A stretch of DNA of 64,000 bases from Symbiodinium natans. Lineage: Eukaryota; Sar; Dinophyceae; Suessiales; Symbiodiniaceae. Made by a program: the position numbers and the translations under genes. The notes below the pieces were generated by a model. The model made no database searches and was not told the DNA's origin. It saw nothing but the letters and a program-made list of their open reading frames with translations. The DNA lies in NCBI GenBank assembly GCA_905221605.1, contig CAJNDS010002547.1, positions 232,458 through 296,457 of the forward strand. Reading direction: 5' to 3'. Of the stretch, positions 10,496 through 21,640 are shown piece after piece (position 1 is the stretch's first letter; each line of letters starts with the position of its first letter).

Positions 10496-12590
10496 TTCAT
10501 TGAAAACAAAATACAGGAGGACTTGCATGTCCCATTAGGAGAGAGAGAGGAGCTCTCGCATTCTGCATTAAAAGAAAGAGGACATGGTTCATTTCCATTT
10601 TCTATGAGAAGATAGAGGAGAGGGGGGGGGGGGGAGGGCTCTCTCATTTCCAAACACGACACAGAGGGACATAGAAAAGATATCTCATTTATTCGAAAGA
10701 GAGATCCTTCACTCAGAAAAAAAGCTAGTTCATTTCCAAGCAAACGAGGAGTTCTTTCATGTCCCATCTCTCATTATGATTAACAAGATGGATGACATCG
10801 ATTCATGTCCGTTCTTTTGTTGGTTTATCAAAGGGTCTTTTCGTTTCCTATACAGGACTTCTTTTGTTTCTATGAGAAGATTAGAGGAGCTCTTTCATCT
10901 CCTACTCAAAGATAGAAGAGTACATTGGTAATGCGTAAGAGATCAAAAGAGCTCTCTGATGTCCTATCTTTTTCATATGTCGTCAATAGGTAGGGGAATC
11001 CTCAGCTCTACCGTTTCCTATCTGGTACATGAAAGAGCTTCTCTATCTCGCAATACGTCGTGAGAGACCTCCTCTAGCTTTTCGCAGGAAATGAGAGAGA
11101 GAGTTCTCTACTATGTCGAGTTTTCAGAAATAGCTTCTCTATCAATGAAGAGGTCATCAGAGAAGCCGTTTATCTCTTCATAGGAAATGACACAGCTCTT
11201 CTACCTTTTCTACTTGAGATCTCTCCTTTACTCTAACTAACAGTTTCGCAGGGCTTTCTCTATCCCTTAAATAGGACACGCCGCAACTCATCAATCTCTA
11301 TCTTTTACATGAGAGGAGCCTTTCTCCTACTTGAAATGTTTCCTAGAAAGAGATATAGAACATCTCATTTCCTCGAGAGAGAGATCTTTCATTGAAAACA
11401 AAGGAGGAATTTCATGTCCCATTAGGAGAGAGAGGAGCTCTCTCATATGCTGCGTGAAAAGATACAGGGCATCGTCCATTTCCATTTTTACCATTTTCTA
11501 TGAGAAGTTAGAGGGGAGGGGGAGGGGGGGAGGACTCTTTCATTTCCAATTACGAGACAGAGGGACCTAGAAGAGATATCTCATTTACTCGAAAGAGAGA
11601 TCCTTCACTCAAAAAAAACTAGTTCATTTCCAAACAAAAGAGGAGCTCTTTCATGTCCCATCTCTCATGATGATTAACAAGATGGATGACATCAACTCAT
11701 GTCCGTTCTTTTGTTGGTTTATCAAAGGGTCTTTTCGTTTCCTATACAGGACTTCTTTTGTTTCCTATGAGAAGATAGAGGAGCTCTTTCATCTCCTACT
11801 CAGAGATAGAAGAATGCACTGGTACTACATAAGAGATCATAAGAGCTCACTCATGTCCTATCGTTGTCATATGTCGTCAATAGGTAGAAGAATTCGCAGC
11901 TCTACCATTTCCTATCTTTTACATGAAAGAGCTTCTCTATCTCGCAATAGGTCATGAGACACCTGCTCCATCTTCTTGCAGGAAATGAAAGAGGAGTTCT
12001 CTATTATGTCTATTTTTCAGAAATAGTTTTTCAAGTAATGAAAGAAGCCGTTTATCTCTTATAGGAAATGACAGAGCTCTTCTACCTTTTTGCTTGAGAT
12101 CTCTCCTTTGCCCTAAACAAAGTTTTGAAGGACTTTCTCTATCCCTTACATGGGACATGACACAGCTCGTCAATCTCAATCGTTTGCAGGAGAGAGTTTC
12201 TTCTATCTATTAAGAGGTCATCCGAAAGCTCTTCTATCTCTTTGTAAGAAGTGACAGAGTGCCCTTGCTTTCTCTTTCACTTCCGCTTCTAAATGCGCAG
12301 TGAGCAAGCTTTTCTATATCTTCTACGCATTAAAAGATAGCGGACTTCGTTCGCTTCCATTCTTGCGTTTCCTTTGAGAAGATAGAGGAGCTCATTCATC
12401 TCCTATTCAGAGATAAAGGAACTCATTCGTAAAACGGATGGAAGCTCTCTGTGTTTTTCATTTCCTGTCACTAGGTAGGAGGAGCGCTCAGCTCTGCCAT
12501 TTCCTACCTCTTACATGAAAGAGCTTCTCTCTATCTCGCAATAGGTCATGAGAAACCCTCCTCTATCTTTTTGCAGGAATGCATTTTGCA

Positions 12591-13160
12591 GGAAATAAGA
12601 GTTAAATCTAATAGGAGTATTATTTCAATAGGAATCCTGTTCATCTTAGTGTGAATGTTATTAAGATTAAGAAGAATTCTGTTAACGTGAATATGAATAT
12701 GAATCTTACTACAATTCATCAAAAAACACATGAAAAGAATCCTATTCGTCTTGATATGATTCTATCTAAAAATTAATGGGGTTCCTATCAATATCAGTAT
12801 GAACGCTATTATGATCAAATAACTATTAAAACCTATAGATGAAAATCAGAAAGACAAGGGAAAATGGACATGTCCAAAAATGGCGTTTAGGGTTTAGGGT
12901 TTGAAGTGTTGGCTTGAAAGTTCTGGGTTTTGTATAGGCGAAAACCAATAAACACCAGACCAAGATGGGACATGTCCAAAAACGGAGGTTGTAAGGAGTT
13001 GAAGACAGGCTAAGGGTTTATAAGGCGGCTTAGGGTTTAAGATTTCGGGTTTAGGGATCAGTGTTTAAAGTGTTGGTTTGAACGTTTTAAGGCTTGCTAT
13101 TGGTGAACATCAGTAAAACCAGGAAAAATTGAACATGTCCAAAAACGGAGGTTGCAAGGA
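12591..13160. repeat. AT-rich spacer with TTTAGGG-like telomeric remnants
   Basis: AT-rich sequence up to about 12880, then GTTTAGGGTTTAGGGTTTG at about 12885 and further partial units to about 13060. The phrase GGACATGTCCAAAAA recurs at about 12867, 12967 and 13133, spaced roughly 100 and 166 bp, marking a loose tandem repeat. GGACATGTCC is itself a 10-bp palindrome. Confidence 0.55.
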
Positions 13161-13164
13161 GCTG

Positions 13165-13415
13165 AAGATAGGGTTTAATGCACCACTAAGCAAGACAACC
13201 GCAAATAGTATGCGAAGACGCACCAATAAGTATAACAACAGCATATAGAACATGTAGGAAGCGAAGACGCGCCAATAAGCAAGACAAGCGCATCTAGATC
13301 GAAGACGCACCACTAAGCAAAACATCACATAACCAAACAGGCATATAGTAAGCGAAGACATAGCAGCAAGCAAAACAAGCACATATAGAGCAAAGACGCA
13401 CCACTAAGCAAAACA
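13165..13415. repeat. Short tandem repeat with AAGACGCACCACTAAGCAA core
   Basis: Imperfect units built from GCGAAGACGCACCA, TAAGCAAGACAA and GCATATAGA recur about five times, spaced 40-60 bp. Open minus-strand translation here is a by-product of the repeat. Confidence 0.6.
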
Positions 13416-13866
13416 ACAATACTCTGGTTACGACTCTGTACTCATATTGTATGTACATATATTATATATATGTACTCTGCATTTGTGAAACTGTTAAATT
13501 TTTCGTTTTCCTTTTTTGTTTTTTTTTCAAAAAGATCATTTGAAATGAAATTGGTGAAACAATAATAAACAAAAAAAATATATATAATCTTATATTTTTA
13601 TTTTCCGGTTTTATTTTCAATTTAATATTGATGCACATGATAAATTAATATACCTCATAGATTCTGATTTTACGGAGTCCCAGAAAGCATTAAAATTGAT
13701 AAAATTAGTCAGTTTTTTATTATTTGGTTATGTGATGTTTGGCTTAATGGTGCGTCTTCGTATCAATTTTATTATTTTCTCAATTTTACGTTAAAGGTAA
13801 AATCTATAAAATTAGCAAAATTGGTAAGTTTTTTATTGTGGGGTTCCAGAAAACATTAACATTTTG
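13416..13866. other. AT-rich spacer, no gene
   Basis: Very AT-rich sequence with runs of T and A and TATATA. AGTTTTTTATTATTTGG (about 13711) and AAGTTTTTTATTGTGGGG (about 13827) are two similar phrases about 117 bp apart. No coding signal. Confidence 0.5.
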
Positions 13867-14712
13867 GGTTCATATTTTGCTCCAAAGAGTCAAATCGCAA
13901 GCCCTGGTCCCTAAGATTTGGGGCCCAGTTTTTGCTCCAAAGAGTCAAATCGCAAGCCCTGGTCCCTAAGATTTGGGGCCCAGTTTTTGCTCCAAAGAGT
14001 CAAATCGCAAGCCCTGGTCCCTAAGATTTTGGGTTCATTTTTCGCTCCAAAGAGTGACATCGCAAGCCCTAGTCCCTAAGATCTTGGGCCCAGTTTTGCT
14101 CCAAAGAGTCAAATCGCAAGCCCTGGTCTCTAAGATTTTGGGTTCAAATTTTGCTCCAAAGAGTCAAATCGCAAGCCCTGGTCCCTAAGATGTTGGGTTC
14201 AAATTTTGCTCCAAAGAGTCAAATCGCAAGCCCTGGTCCCTAAGATTTTGGGTTCATTTTTTGCTTCAAAGAGTGACATCGCAAGCCCTGGTCCCTAAGA
14301 TCTTGGGCCCAGTTTTTGCTCCAAAGAGTCAAATCGCAAGCCCTGGTCCCTAAGATTTGGGGTTCAAATTTTGCTCCAAAGAGTCAAATCGCAAGCCCTG
14401 GTCCCTAAGATGTTGGGTTCAAATTTTGCTCCAAAGAGTCAAATCGCAAGCCCTGGTCCTTAAGATTTTGGGCGCATTTTTTGCTCCAAAGAGTAGCGTC
14501 GCAAGCCCTGGTCCCTAAGATTTTGGGCCCAGTTTTGGGTTAATGTTTTGCTCAAAAGAGTCAAATCGCAAGCCCCGTTCCCTAAGAGTTTGCGTTCTAT
14601 TTTTGCCCAGTATATTCAAATCGCAAGCCCTGGTCCTTAAGATTTTAGGCTCCTTTTTTGCTGCAAGGAGTCAAATCGCAAGCCATGGTCCCTAAGATTT
14701 TGAGCTCATATT
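13867..14712. repeat. Satellite-like array of about 60-bp units
   Basis: About 14 head-to-tail copies carry the shared core CAAATCGCAAGCCCTGGTCC and flanks GCTCCAAAGAGT and CTAAGATTTTGGG. Some units read GTGACATCGC instead of GTCAAATCGC, alternating irregularly. The last units are more diverged. There is no dyad or spacer pattern of the CRISPR type. Confidence 0.9.
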
Positions 14713-14762
14713 ACACCTCCCTATTCGCGCACCTCTCTCTTAAGGTGAAGCTGTGAATTAAA

Positions 14763-15065
14763 GTTATCATAATTATGATAAACTCAGGGGTGGGACCCTA
14801 AGGTTATCATAATTATGATAACTCCAGTTGGTGACTCTAAAGTTATCATAATTATGATAACTCCAGTTGGTGACTCTAAAGTTATCATAATTATGATAAC
14901 TCCAGTTGGTGACTCTAAAGTTATCATAATTATGATAACTCAGGTTTGGGAACCTAAGGTTATCATAATTATGATGACTCAGGTTTGGGAACCTAAAGTT
15001 ATCATAATCATGATAACTCAGGTTTGGGAACCTAAAGTTATCATAATTATGATAACTCAGATTAT
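14763..15065. repeat. Array of 20-bp perfect palindromes
   Basis: The self-complementary 20-mer GTTATCATAATTATGATAAC, or a one-base variant, occurs eight times at about 39-41 bp intervals (for example 14803, 14842, 14881, 14920). The spacers alternate between CTCCAGTTGGTGACTCTAAA and CTCAGGTTTGGGAACCTAA types. Each unit could extrude as a hairpin. Confidence 0.9.
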
Positions 15066-17385
15066 GGACACTTTAATTAATTTAATTAATCTAACTAATT
15101 CGATTAATTCAATTAATCCAATTAATTGAATTAATTGAATTAATTGAATTAATTGAATTAGCGAAAGAGGTTTTTCGAATTCAAATAATTCAATTAATTC
15201 AATTATGTGGGGTTCCCTAATCGAAATCCGGATTTCCCGCGTATTGAATTAATTCAATTAATTCAATTAATTCGATTAATTCAATTAATTCAATTAATTC
15301 AATTAATTCAATTAATTGAATTAATTGAATTAATTGAATTAGCGAAAGATGCTTTTCGAATTCAATTAATTCAATGAATCCAATTAATTGAATTAATTGA
15401 ATTAATTGAATTAGCGAAAGATGCTTTTCGAATTCAATTAATTCAATTAATCCAATTAATTGAATTAATTGAAATAATTGAATTAATTGAATTAATTGAA
15501 TTAATTCAATAGAGGGAAAATCTTTGTTTTTAAAAAAAAACAGATAATTGAATTAATTGAATTAATTGAATTAATTGAATTAGCGAAAGATGCTTTTCGA
15601 ATTCAATTAATTCAATTAATCCAATTAATTGAATTAATTGAATTAATTGAATTAGCGAAAGAGGTTTTTCGAATTCAATTAATTCAATTAATTCAATTAT
15701 GTGGGGTTCCCTAATCGAAATCCGGATTTCCCGCGTATTGAATTAATTCAATTAATTCAATTAATTCAATTAATTCAATTAATTCAATTAATTCAATTAA
15801 TTCAATTAATTCAATTAATTCAATTCATTGAATTAATTGAATTAATTGAATTAGCGAAAGATGCTTTTCGAATTCAATTAATTCAATTAATCCAATTAAT
15901 TGAATTAATTGAATTAATTGAATTAGCGAAAGATGCTTTTCGAATTCAATTTATTCAATTAATCCAATTAATTGAATTAATTGAAATAATTGAATTAATT
16001 GAATTAATTGAATTAATTCAATAGAGGGAAAATCTTTGTTTTTTAAAAAAAAGCAGATAATTGAATTAATTGAATTAATTGAATTAGCGAAAGATGCTTT
16101 TCGAATTCAATTAATTCAATTAATCCAATTAATTGAATTAATTGAATTAATTGAATTAGCGAAAGAGGTTTTTCGAATTCAATTAATTCAATTAATTCAA
16201 TTATGTGGGGTTCCCTAATCGAAATCCGGATTTCCCGCGTATTGAATTAATTCAATTAATTCAATTAATTGAATTAATTGAATTAGCGAAAGATGCTTTT
16301 CGAATTCAATTAATTCAATTAATCCAATTAATTGAATTAATTGAATTAATTGAATTAATTGAATTAATTGAATTAATTGAATTAGCGAAAGATGCTTTTC
16401 GAATTCAATTAATTCAATTAATCCAATTAATTGAATTAATTGAATTAATTGAATTAGCGAAAGATGCTTTTCGAATTCAATTAATTCAATTAATCAATTA
16501 ATCCAATTAATTGAATTAATTGAATCAATTAATTGAATTAATTGAATTAATTGCTTTTAATTTAATTCAATACGCGGGAAATCCGGATTTCGATTAGGGA
16601 ACCCCACATAATTGAATTAATTGAATTAACATTCGAAATTGAATTAATTGAATTAATTGAATTCGAAAAGCATCTTTCGAATTAAATTCAATTAATTCAA
16701 TTATCTGTTTTTTTTTTTTTAAACAAAGATTTTCCCTCTATTGAATTAATTCAATTAATTCAATTAATTCAATTAATTCAATTAATTCAATTAATTGGAT
16801 TAATTGAATTAATTGAATTCGAAAAGCATCTTTCGCTAATTCAATTAATTCAATTAATTCAATTAATTGGATTAATTGAATTAATTGAATTCGAAAGCAT
16901 CTTTCGCTAATTCAATTAATTCAATTAATTCAATTAATTCAATTAATTGAATTAATTGAATTAATTGAATTAATTGAATTAATTGAATTAATTGAATTAA
17001 TTGAATTAATTGAATTAATTGAATTAATTGAATTAATTGAAATTGAATTAATTGAATTAATTCAATAGAGGGAAAATCTTTGTTAAAAAAAAAACAGATA
17101 ATTGAATTAATTGAATTAATTGAATTAGCGAAAGATGCTTTTCGAATTCAATTAATTCAATTAATCCAATTAATTGAATTAATTGAATTAATTGAATTAA
17201 TTGAATTAGCGAAAGAGGCTTTTCGAATTCAATTAATTCAATTAATCCAATTAATTGAATTAATTGAATTAATTCAATTAATTGAATTCGCAAAAGAAAT
17301 TTGTTGATTTCAATTAATTCAATTAATTAAATTAATTAAATTAATTAAATTAATTAAATTAATTAAATTAATTAAATTAATTAAA
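15066..17385. repeat. AATTAATTG/AATTAATTC array with modular higher-order structure
   Basis: The background is an 8-bp AATTAATT-based repeat that pairs with itself. Embedded modules recur in the same order: GCGAAAGATGCTTTTCGAA; GGGTTCCCTAATCGAAATCC (about 15208, 15703, 16207); and GAGGGAAAATCTTTG (about 15513, 16024, 17068). Between about 16560 and 16915 the same modules appear in reverse complement, for example GGATTTCGATTAGGGAACCC at about 16586 and CAAAGATTTTCCCTC at about 16724. The final stretch (17320-17385) switches to AATTAAATT units. The apparent Leu-Ile-Gln/Glu open frames are translations of the repeat. Confidence 0.9.
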
Positions 17386-17430
17386 TAGAAGGCAAGCAAG
17401 AGGATACGCAAAATAGACCCGAAAGGGCTC

Positions 17431-17480
17431 TCTCACATATATATATATATATATATACATATATGTGTGTGTGTGTGTCC
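17431..17480. repeat. (AT)n(GT)n microsatellite
   Basis: A compound tract of AT then GT dinucleotides immediately after the AATTAATT array. It marks the end of the 8-kb repeat block. Confidence 0.9.
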
Positions 17481-17499
17481 CAATCCAGATTTTTTCCAC

Positions 17500-18320
17500 A
17501 CACATACCAAAGGGCCCCGACGTTGCGGCCGCATTGAGAGCCTCGTCGGTGAGGCCATACTTCTCCTCAAACATTCAGCTCTGCATCGCTTCAGAACCCT
17601 TTCTTCTTGTCACGTCCTGGCCAAACCATATGGCAATCTTCCCTTTTGCTGTGAAATCGAGGTCATAGAGATTCACCTCATCAGTTCAAGAGGTGGGACG
17701 TTTGCACAAAAACGCGTCTCCCGACGTTTCACTTGGGTGCCTGCGCTGGACTCATCGAGTGCTGTTGCCATCGACAGGTAGCCTTGAGAAGCTAGCTCCT
17801 CTACAGGCAGTAAGACTTCAGTAAGACAAGCAATAGTAACCAACATGTACTTCGACAACCTGTCCTGCAAGCAAGCTGACGTGCTCTGCAACATTCGGCA
17901 ATCGCCAAGATCTGCTCGATCACCCAGAACCAGGCACTTTCGGCATCGAGGATCCTCGCAGCTCAACTGGCTCAACTGACACCCGTCAAGTTGCCTGGCA
18001 GCTGCAAAGCCCCCTTTTTCCATCACATGCTCCGTCCTGGGGCTTGGTTGTATCTTGTATTAGGCGAACGTCTGTGTTGCGGAAGACGGCACATGCTCTA
18101 CGAATTCTGTCCAAATTGTTCCAATCACTCGGGTTCTCAACCTCAGGTTCTTGGGAATTCGATTGGCACGAGAAATGCAACGAAACTCAGCAAACAAACT
18201 TTTGTTCGACAGCAGACTGAGGTTGGTATGCTCCTGCTGCCGTGAAGCGATGACTGCAATGTTAGCCAGCCCTGCTGCTGCATGGGTTTCAGTGCACGAT
18301 TCGCTCGAGTCACCCATAGT
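17500..18320 (-). other. Candidate exons of an unidentified protein
   Basis: Two minus-strand stretches read like protein: about 18317-18060, containing RIPKNLRLRTRVIGTIWTEF, and about 17860-17675, containing LVTIACLTEVLLPVEELA. The first faintly resembles the linker before a cyclic-nucleotide-binding domain in voltage-gated channels, where a P-x-x-L-x-x-R helix precedes a W/Y-rich helix. The match is too short to name a family. No splice sites were fixed and no start is visible. Confidence 0.25.
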
Positions 18321-19336
18321 CAGCGGCTGCTACATGGCGTGAGAATCCCACTTAAGGGCTCTCGTAATATTGAAAACCGACGACTTCCAGATCCCGAGTT
18401 TGGCTGAGGCTTGCTGTCAACATCTCGCACTTGTCAAATACCGGCCATGAGCACTATGCCGCATCACTCAGCATACCGGATATGGCTTGCCAAGAACCGT
18501 ACAGTACGGCCAATATGGTCAGGCATGTGTGAAGCTGGCACGCTTGTGCAACTGAAGCCCAACATGTGTGGCGGCACAGGGGCTCACGCTGAGGCGATCG
18601 AAACTGTAGAAAGCCTCACCGTCCACCACAGCCCTCACATGAATCCGTCAGCCCAAACTCTTTAGGGTTTAGTGCTGTGGGCTTAGCAAAATTACGGTAG
18701 GGTTTAGGGTTTTGTATTTTGGGACCCGAGGGTTTAGGAATTAGGGCCTTGATCCCTTGACTTTCACTGTCACATCAAACCTCAGATGGTCCGTTAACTT
18801 TAACATCCAAAGCGAGTAAATGCCAGCTACTTCTTCATTGGCCGTCCCTTGCATTGAACCCCCCGAAGGCCGCACTGTAAACCAACCCGCAACTATCAAA
18901 AGCACTCCGCCCCACAGCCAAAAGCGAACTCGAAGGACGTGGAAACTTGGTACGTATGCGGGTTGTCACGGCCAAGCACTTTTTGCGAAAATGCAGCACA
19001 GGAGGTGGGCAAGTTCGGGAGGAGCGGCCATGCACTTTGGCACAGCACTGGCAAGATAAAGAATAAACTGAATAAGCTATCCAACCGACCGTCTGCAAGG
19101 ATCGGGTCCTTGCAGGATGATTCCGGCTCAAGTCTGGCAGGACTCGGAGCTCCTTGCAACACGAATGTCACATAAAGTCACCGAAGCCGAAGCCGACGTG
19201 CCAAAAAAAAAATCCGCAGGTGCAGTTGGGCAAACTGCTGTTCATGGAAATCCAAAGCTACTGTTCTCCAAAGTACAAACAACTCTGCAAAGATTGCCGA
19301 TCCCCACATGTGTGCCCCGATGAAGACAAGCGTCAA
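18321..19336. other. Spacer with telomere-like remnant
   Basis: TTTAGGGTTTAGTG and GGTAGGGTTTAGGGTTTTG at about 18661-18715 are degenerate telomere-type units. The remainder holds no recognisable gene, although 3' exons of the hydroxylase gene on the minus strand may extend to about 19178, where a hydrophobic stretch TLVFIGAHMWGSAIFAEL is open. Confidence 0.4.
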
Positions 19337-20583
19337 GGCTTCCTTCTTTTTGACGGAGGCTGCGAGCCTTCGATACTCTGCTCTGAGGCGCTCAACCTCC
19401 TGCAAGAGGCTGGCACTTCTGTCCCAGGCTTCGAGGTCTCGCACCTTAATGTCGCTATTGATGCACATGCACAAAGAGGGGCTTCGAGCCACAGAAAATT
19501 CAGAAACTGACCTTCAGCCAAAGCACATCATCTGTACGGCCAACGCCGCTCAGCAAATCCAAACTTAAGCCTGGATGCATCACCCGGAGGACTAGGGAGA
19601 TGCGCTCTTCCTCACCGTCCAGGCCATGATTCACTGCGTGGAAATAGCTGTCCTGAAAGCAGATCGCTGTGCCATCGTGCAGGTCAGCTTTTATGCCGTC
19701 CACAGATATCGAGGTTCCACGGCCTGAGGGTGTTGCATGCTGCTTAGAGACTTCATGACATCTGGTGAAGCTGTAACACAGTTCCACGCCTCCCTTCAGA
19801 GTCAGGTGCAAATTGATCACTGCATTTGATGATCCGCAGTGTGCTCCCACCGCGGCTCCAGGCTTTGATCGAAAAATCACAACTTCCTCATTGTAGACCT
19901 TGTCACGTTGTTGCCAACCCAGGTCTAAAATGTCGTGACCTCCAAGGCCTCCATCTAGAACTACCAAGAGAAAATAGCAAAAAAATGGAACCCCTTAGAC
20001 AAGCGAACCAGCATTGCCTGCCAAAGGACGGTGACATAGGGGGTACCAGGGCGTGTCGGCAGCTCCGGAAGCAGAAGGTGACAAGTGCGCGGCATGAGCT
20101 CGCAGAGTGTCGCGTTCCACCGGTGACCTTCAAAAAAAAAGCGAAACAAGAAAAACAGCACACAACAAGAAGAGTCTTCTAAGAAGAGACAAGCAATGGC
20201 ACTTCTTCGTTTGCCTCGATATAGGAAAAAGTCTTGCCAGACTCCTGCAGTCCTCGGTAAGCACTGTAGTCACTAGCCTACTTAGACTCAGTCTCAAGCA
20301 GAAAACTAAAAGAAACTCGGGCTGCCCTCCTTGACTGAATGATGCCAGATGTCTTCAAGTATGGATAGGCTGTCAGGAACTCGGAGTCCATGCGCGCAAC
20401 CTCTTCCAGTATGAGTTGTGCGGAATCCTGAGACCCAGACAAAGGAACGAAACTCAAGCAAAACTCACACAGTTTCACGGCATGATGACGAAAGCACGTG
20501 GGGATGCAAGTGCGATCCAAACGTGCCTCCAGGGCCTTCATGAATGGCCAGAGGGAACAGTTCCAAAAGGGCCGACTCGGCAA
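19337..20583 (-). CDS. Aspartyl/asparaginyl beta-hydroxylase (AspH) domain protein, split gene
   Basis: Four minus-strand exons join in phase. Exon a (to 20527) reads LPSRPFWNCSLWPFMKALE, like the P-W-W-D...ALE opening of AspH domains. It ends at a GC donor (GAG|GCACGT). Exon b starts at 20427 after GTCTCAG with DSAQLILEEVARMDSEF. Exon c (19960-19512), after TTGGTAG, holds the catalytic core: PGAAVGAHCGSSNAVINLHL supplies the first iron-binding histidine, and CFQDSYFHAVNHG supplies the second. ERISLVLRVMHPGLS follows with the oxoglutarate-binding arginine region. The donor AAG|GTCAGT leads in phase 0 to exon d at 19444 with a coiled coil (LLQEVERLRAEYRRL). The family hydroxylates Asp/Asn residues using Fe(II) and 2-oxoglutarate, with only two histidine ligands, as seen here. 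The start, the link between b and c and the 3' end are unresolved. Confidence 0.65.
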
Positions 20584-21640
20584 ATCAGAAACCTTGCTTG
20601 CAAATCATGGAAACTGAGTGCTGCACACTCTTAAAACGATATGCCTCCCGAGCAAAACTACGGCCATGAATCTGAAGCGGGGGGCCCATATAGTGGGGGA
20701 CTGTGACGGACTTGGCCAACCAATGAGAGCCCGTCCATCACTATGTTTAAGAGCCTTGGCACGACGCCACATGGACTCGGCATCATTGTGCAAATCGTTC
20801 ACCTCAGGCTTCGGGTGCGTGAGCCCAAGGTTCGGAAGCACAAGGGTCTCAGGATAGGGCTTGCAAACCCGATTCAGACGACCATGACATCCAAGTAGCT
20901 TTCAGCACATGAATTGCAATCTTGTACCATCTTTGGGCACAGCGAGTCTCAGCCTGTCAAACATGAGGTCGAATCTGGAAGCGGATGATGGAACTGCGAA
21001 CATGACAAGCAGCCTCAGACTTTGACATCAGCTCATTGAGGCAATGAGGAAGCTTGGCAAAATGTTCGGCCACGTGTGACATCAACACCGCATCCATCGG
21101 CGTGGCTGCTGAAATAGCAGCTTCCAAACAGGAAGTTGCTGAGTCAAGAGGAACCCGCTCCAAAAATTGCTGGATGTGCTGGATGCTGCTGTCTGACAAA
21201 CCATCATCAACCCTCAGGGGTTGAACATCTTTCATGCGCAACTGGTCCCAAAACTGTACACAAGAGGGAGGCGCTTTTGCCCAGAGCTCGCCCCCTGTTC
21301 CAACGACATGCGGGATCGAACAAAGAATCGACACAACTCGCCACATGAAATATGGAAGCTGCACTACACTTGCGACAAGTTGGTGTGAAGGCTGCTGGAT
21401 TGCTAGATGCAAAGTTCTGAGTGCCAATCGCATCTTGCATGCGCAATGCGACGTGCCATTCAACGAATGGAAACATTCTTGTCATCCAACCAACCATGAG
21501 TTTGTGTTGCACATCATGTTCAAGCTGTCGAGCCGTGTGAAAAGAAATGCTGTACAACGAACCTGTCCAAGCCCAATCCAAGCAATCCTGGGATCCCCTT
21601 GTTTTATCACGTGCCAGCACAGGCCATCGACACTTTGATA
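20584..21640 (-). other. Probable upstream exons of the AspH-type gene
   Basis: Minus-strand stretches at about 21240-20965 (containing DDGLSDSSIQHIQQFLERVP and an alanine/leucine-rich helical run) and about 20785-20690 (containing SMWRRAKALKHSDGRAL) read like coding sequence with normal amino-acid composition. They lie directly upstream of the hydroxylase exons in the same orientation, so they may encode its N-terminal region. No known domain was recognised and no splice pair was fixed. Confidence 0.3.

Larger units (their letters stand above)
9191..12590. repeat. Tandem array of about 0.9-kb GA-rich units
   Basis: The landmark CCTATCTGGTACATGAAAGA begins at 9191, 10057 and 11017. A diverged copy lies at 11911 and a shortened one at about 12500. 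The spacings are therefore 866, 960 and 894 bp, then about 590. Between landmarks the units share runs of GAGAGCTC, TTTCATGTCCCAT and CTTTCTCTATCCCTTA in the same order. The second unit carries an extra segment at about 10777-10880. The first two units are nearly identical over hundreds of bases and the later ones are older. No coding capacity. Confidence 0.85.

Noticed and set aside
13867-15065. CRISPR-like array
   Set aside because: The 60-bp and 39-bp units have repeated, not unique, spacers and no cas genes; the context is eukaryotic.
15701-17307. LIQLIQLIELIE repeat proteins
   Set aside because: The AATTAATT array has a 24-bp common multiple with codons and is free of stops; both strands are open, so this is repeat and not gene.
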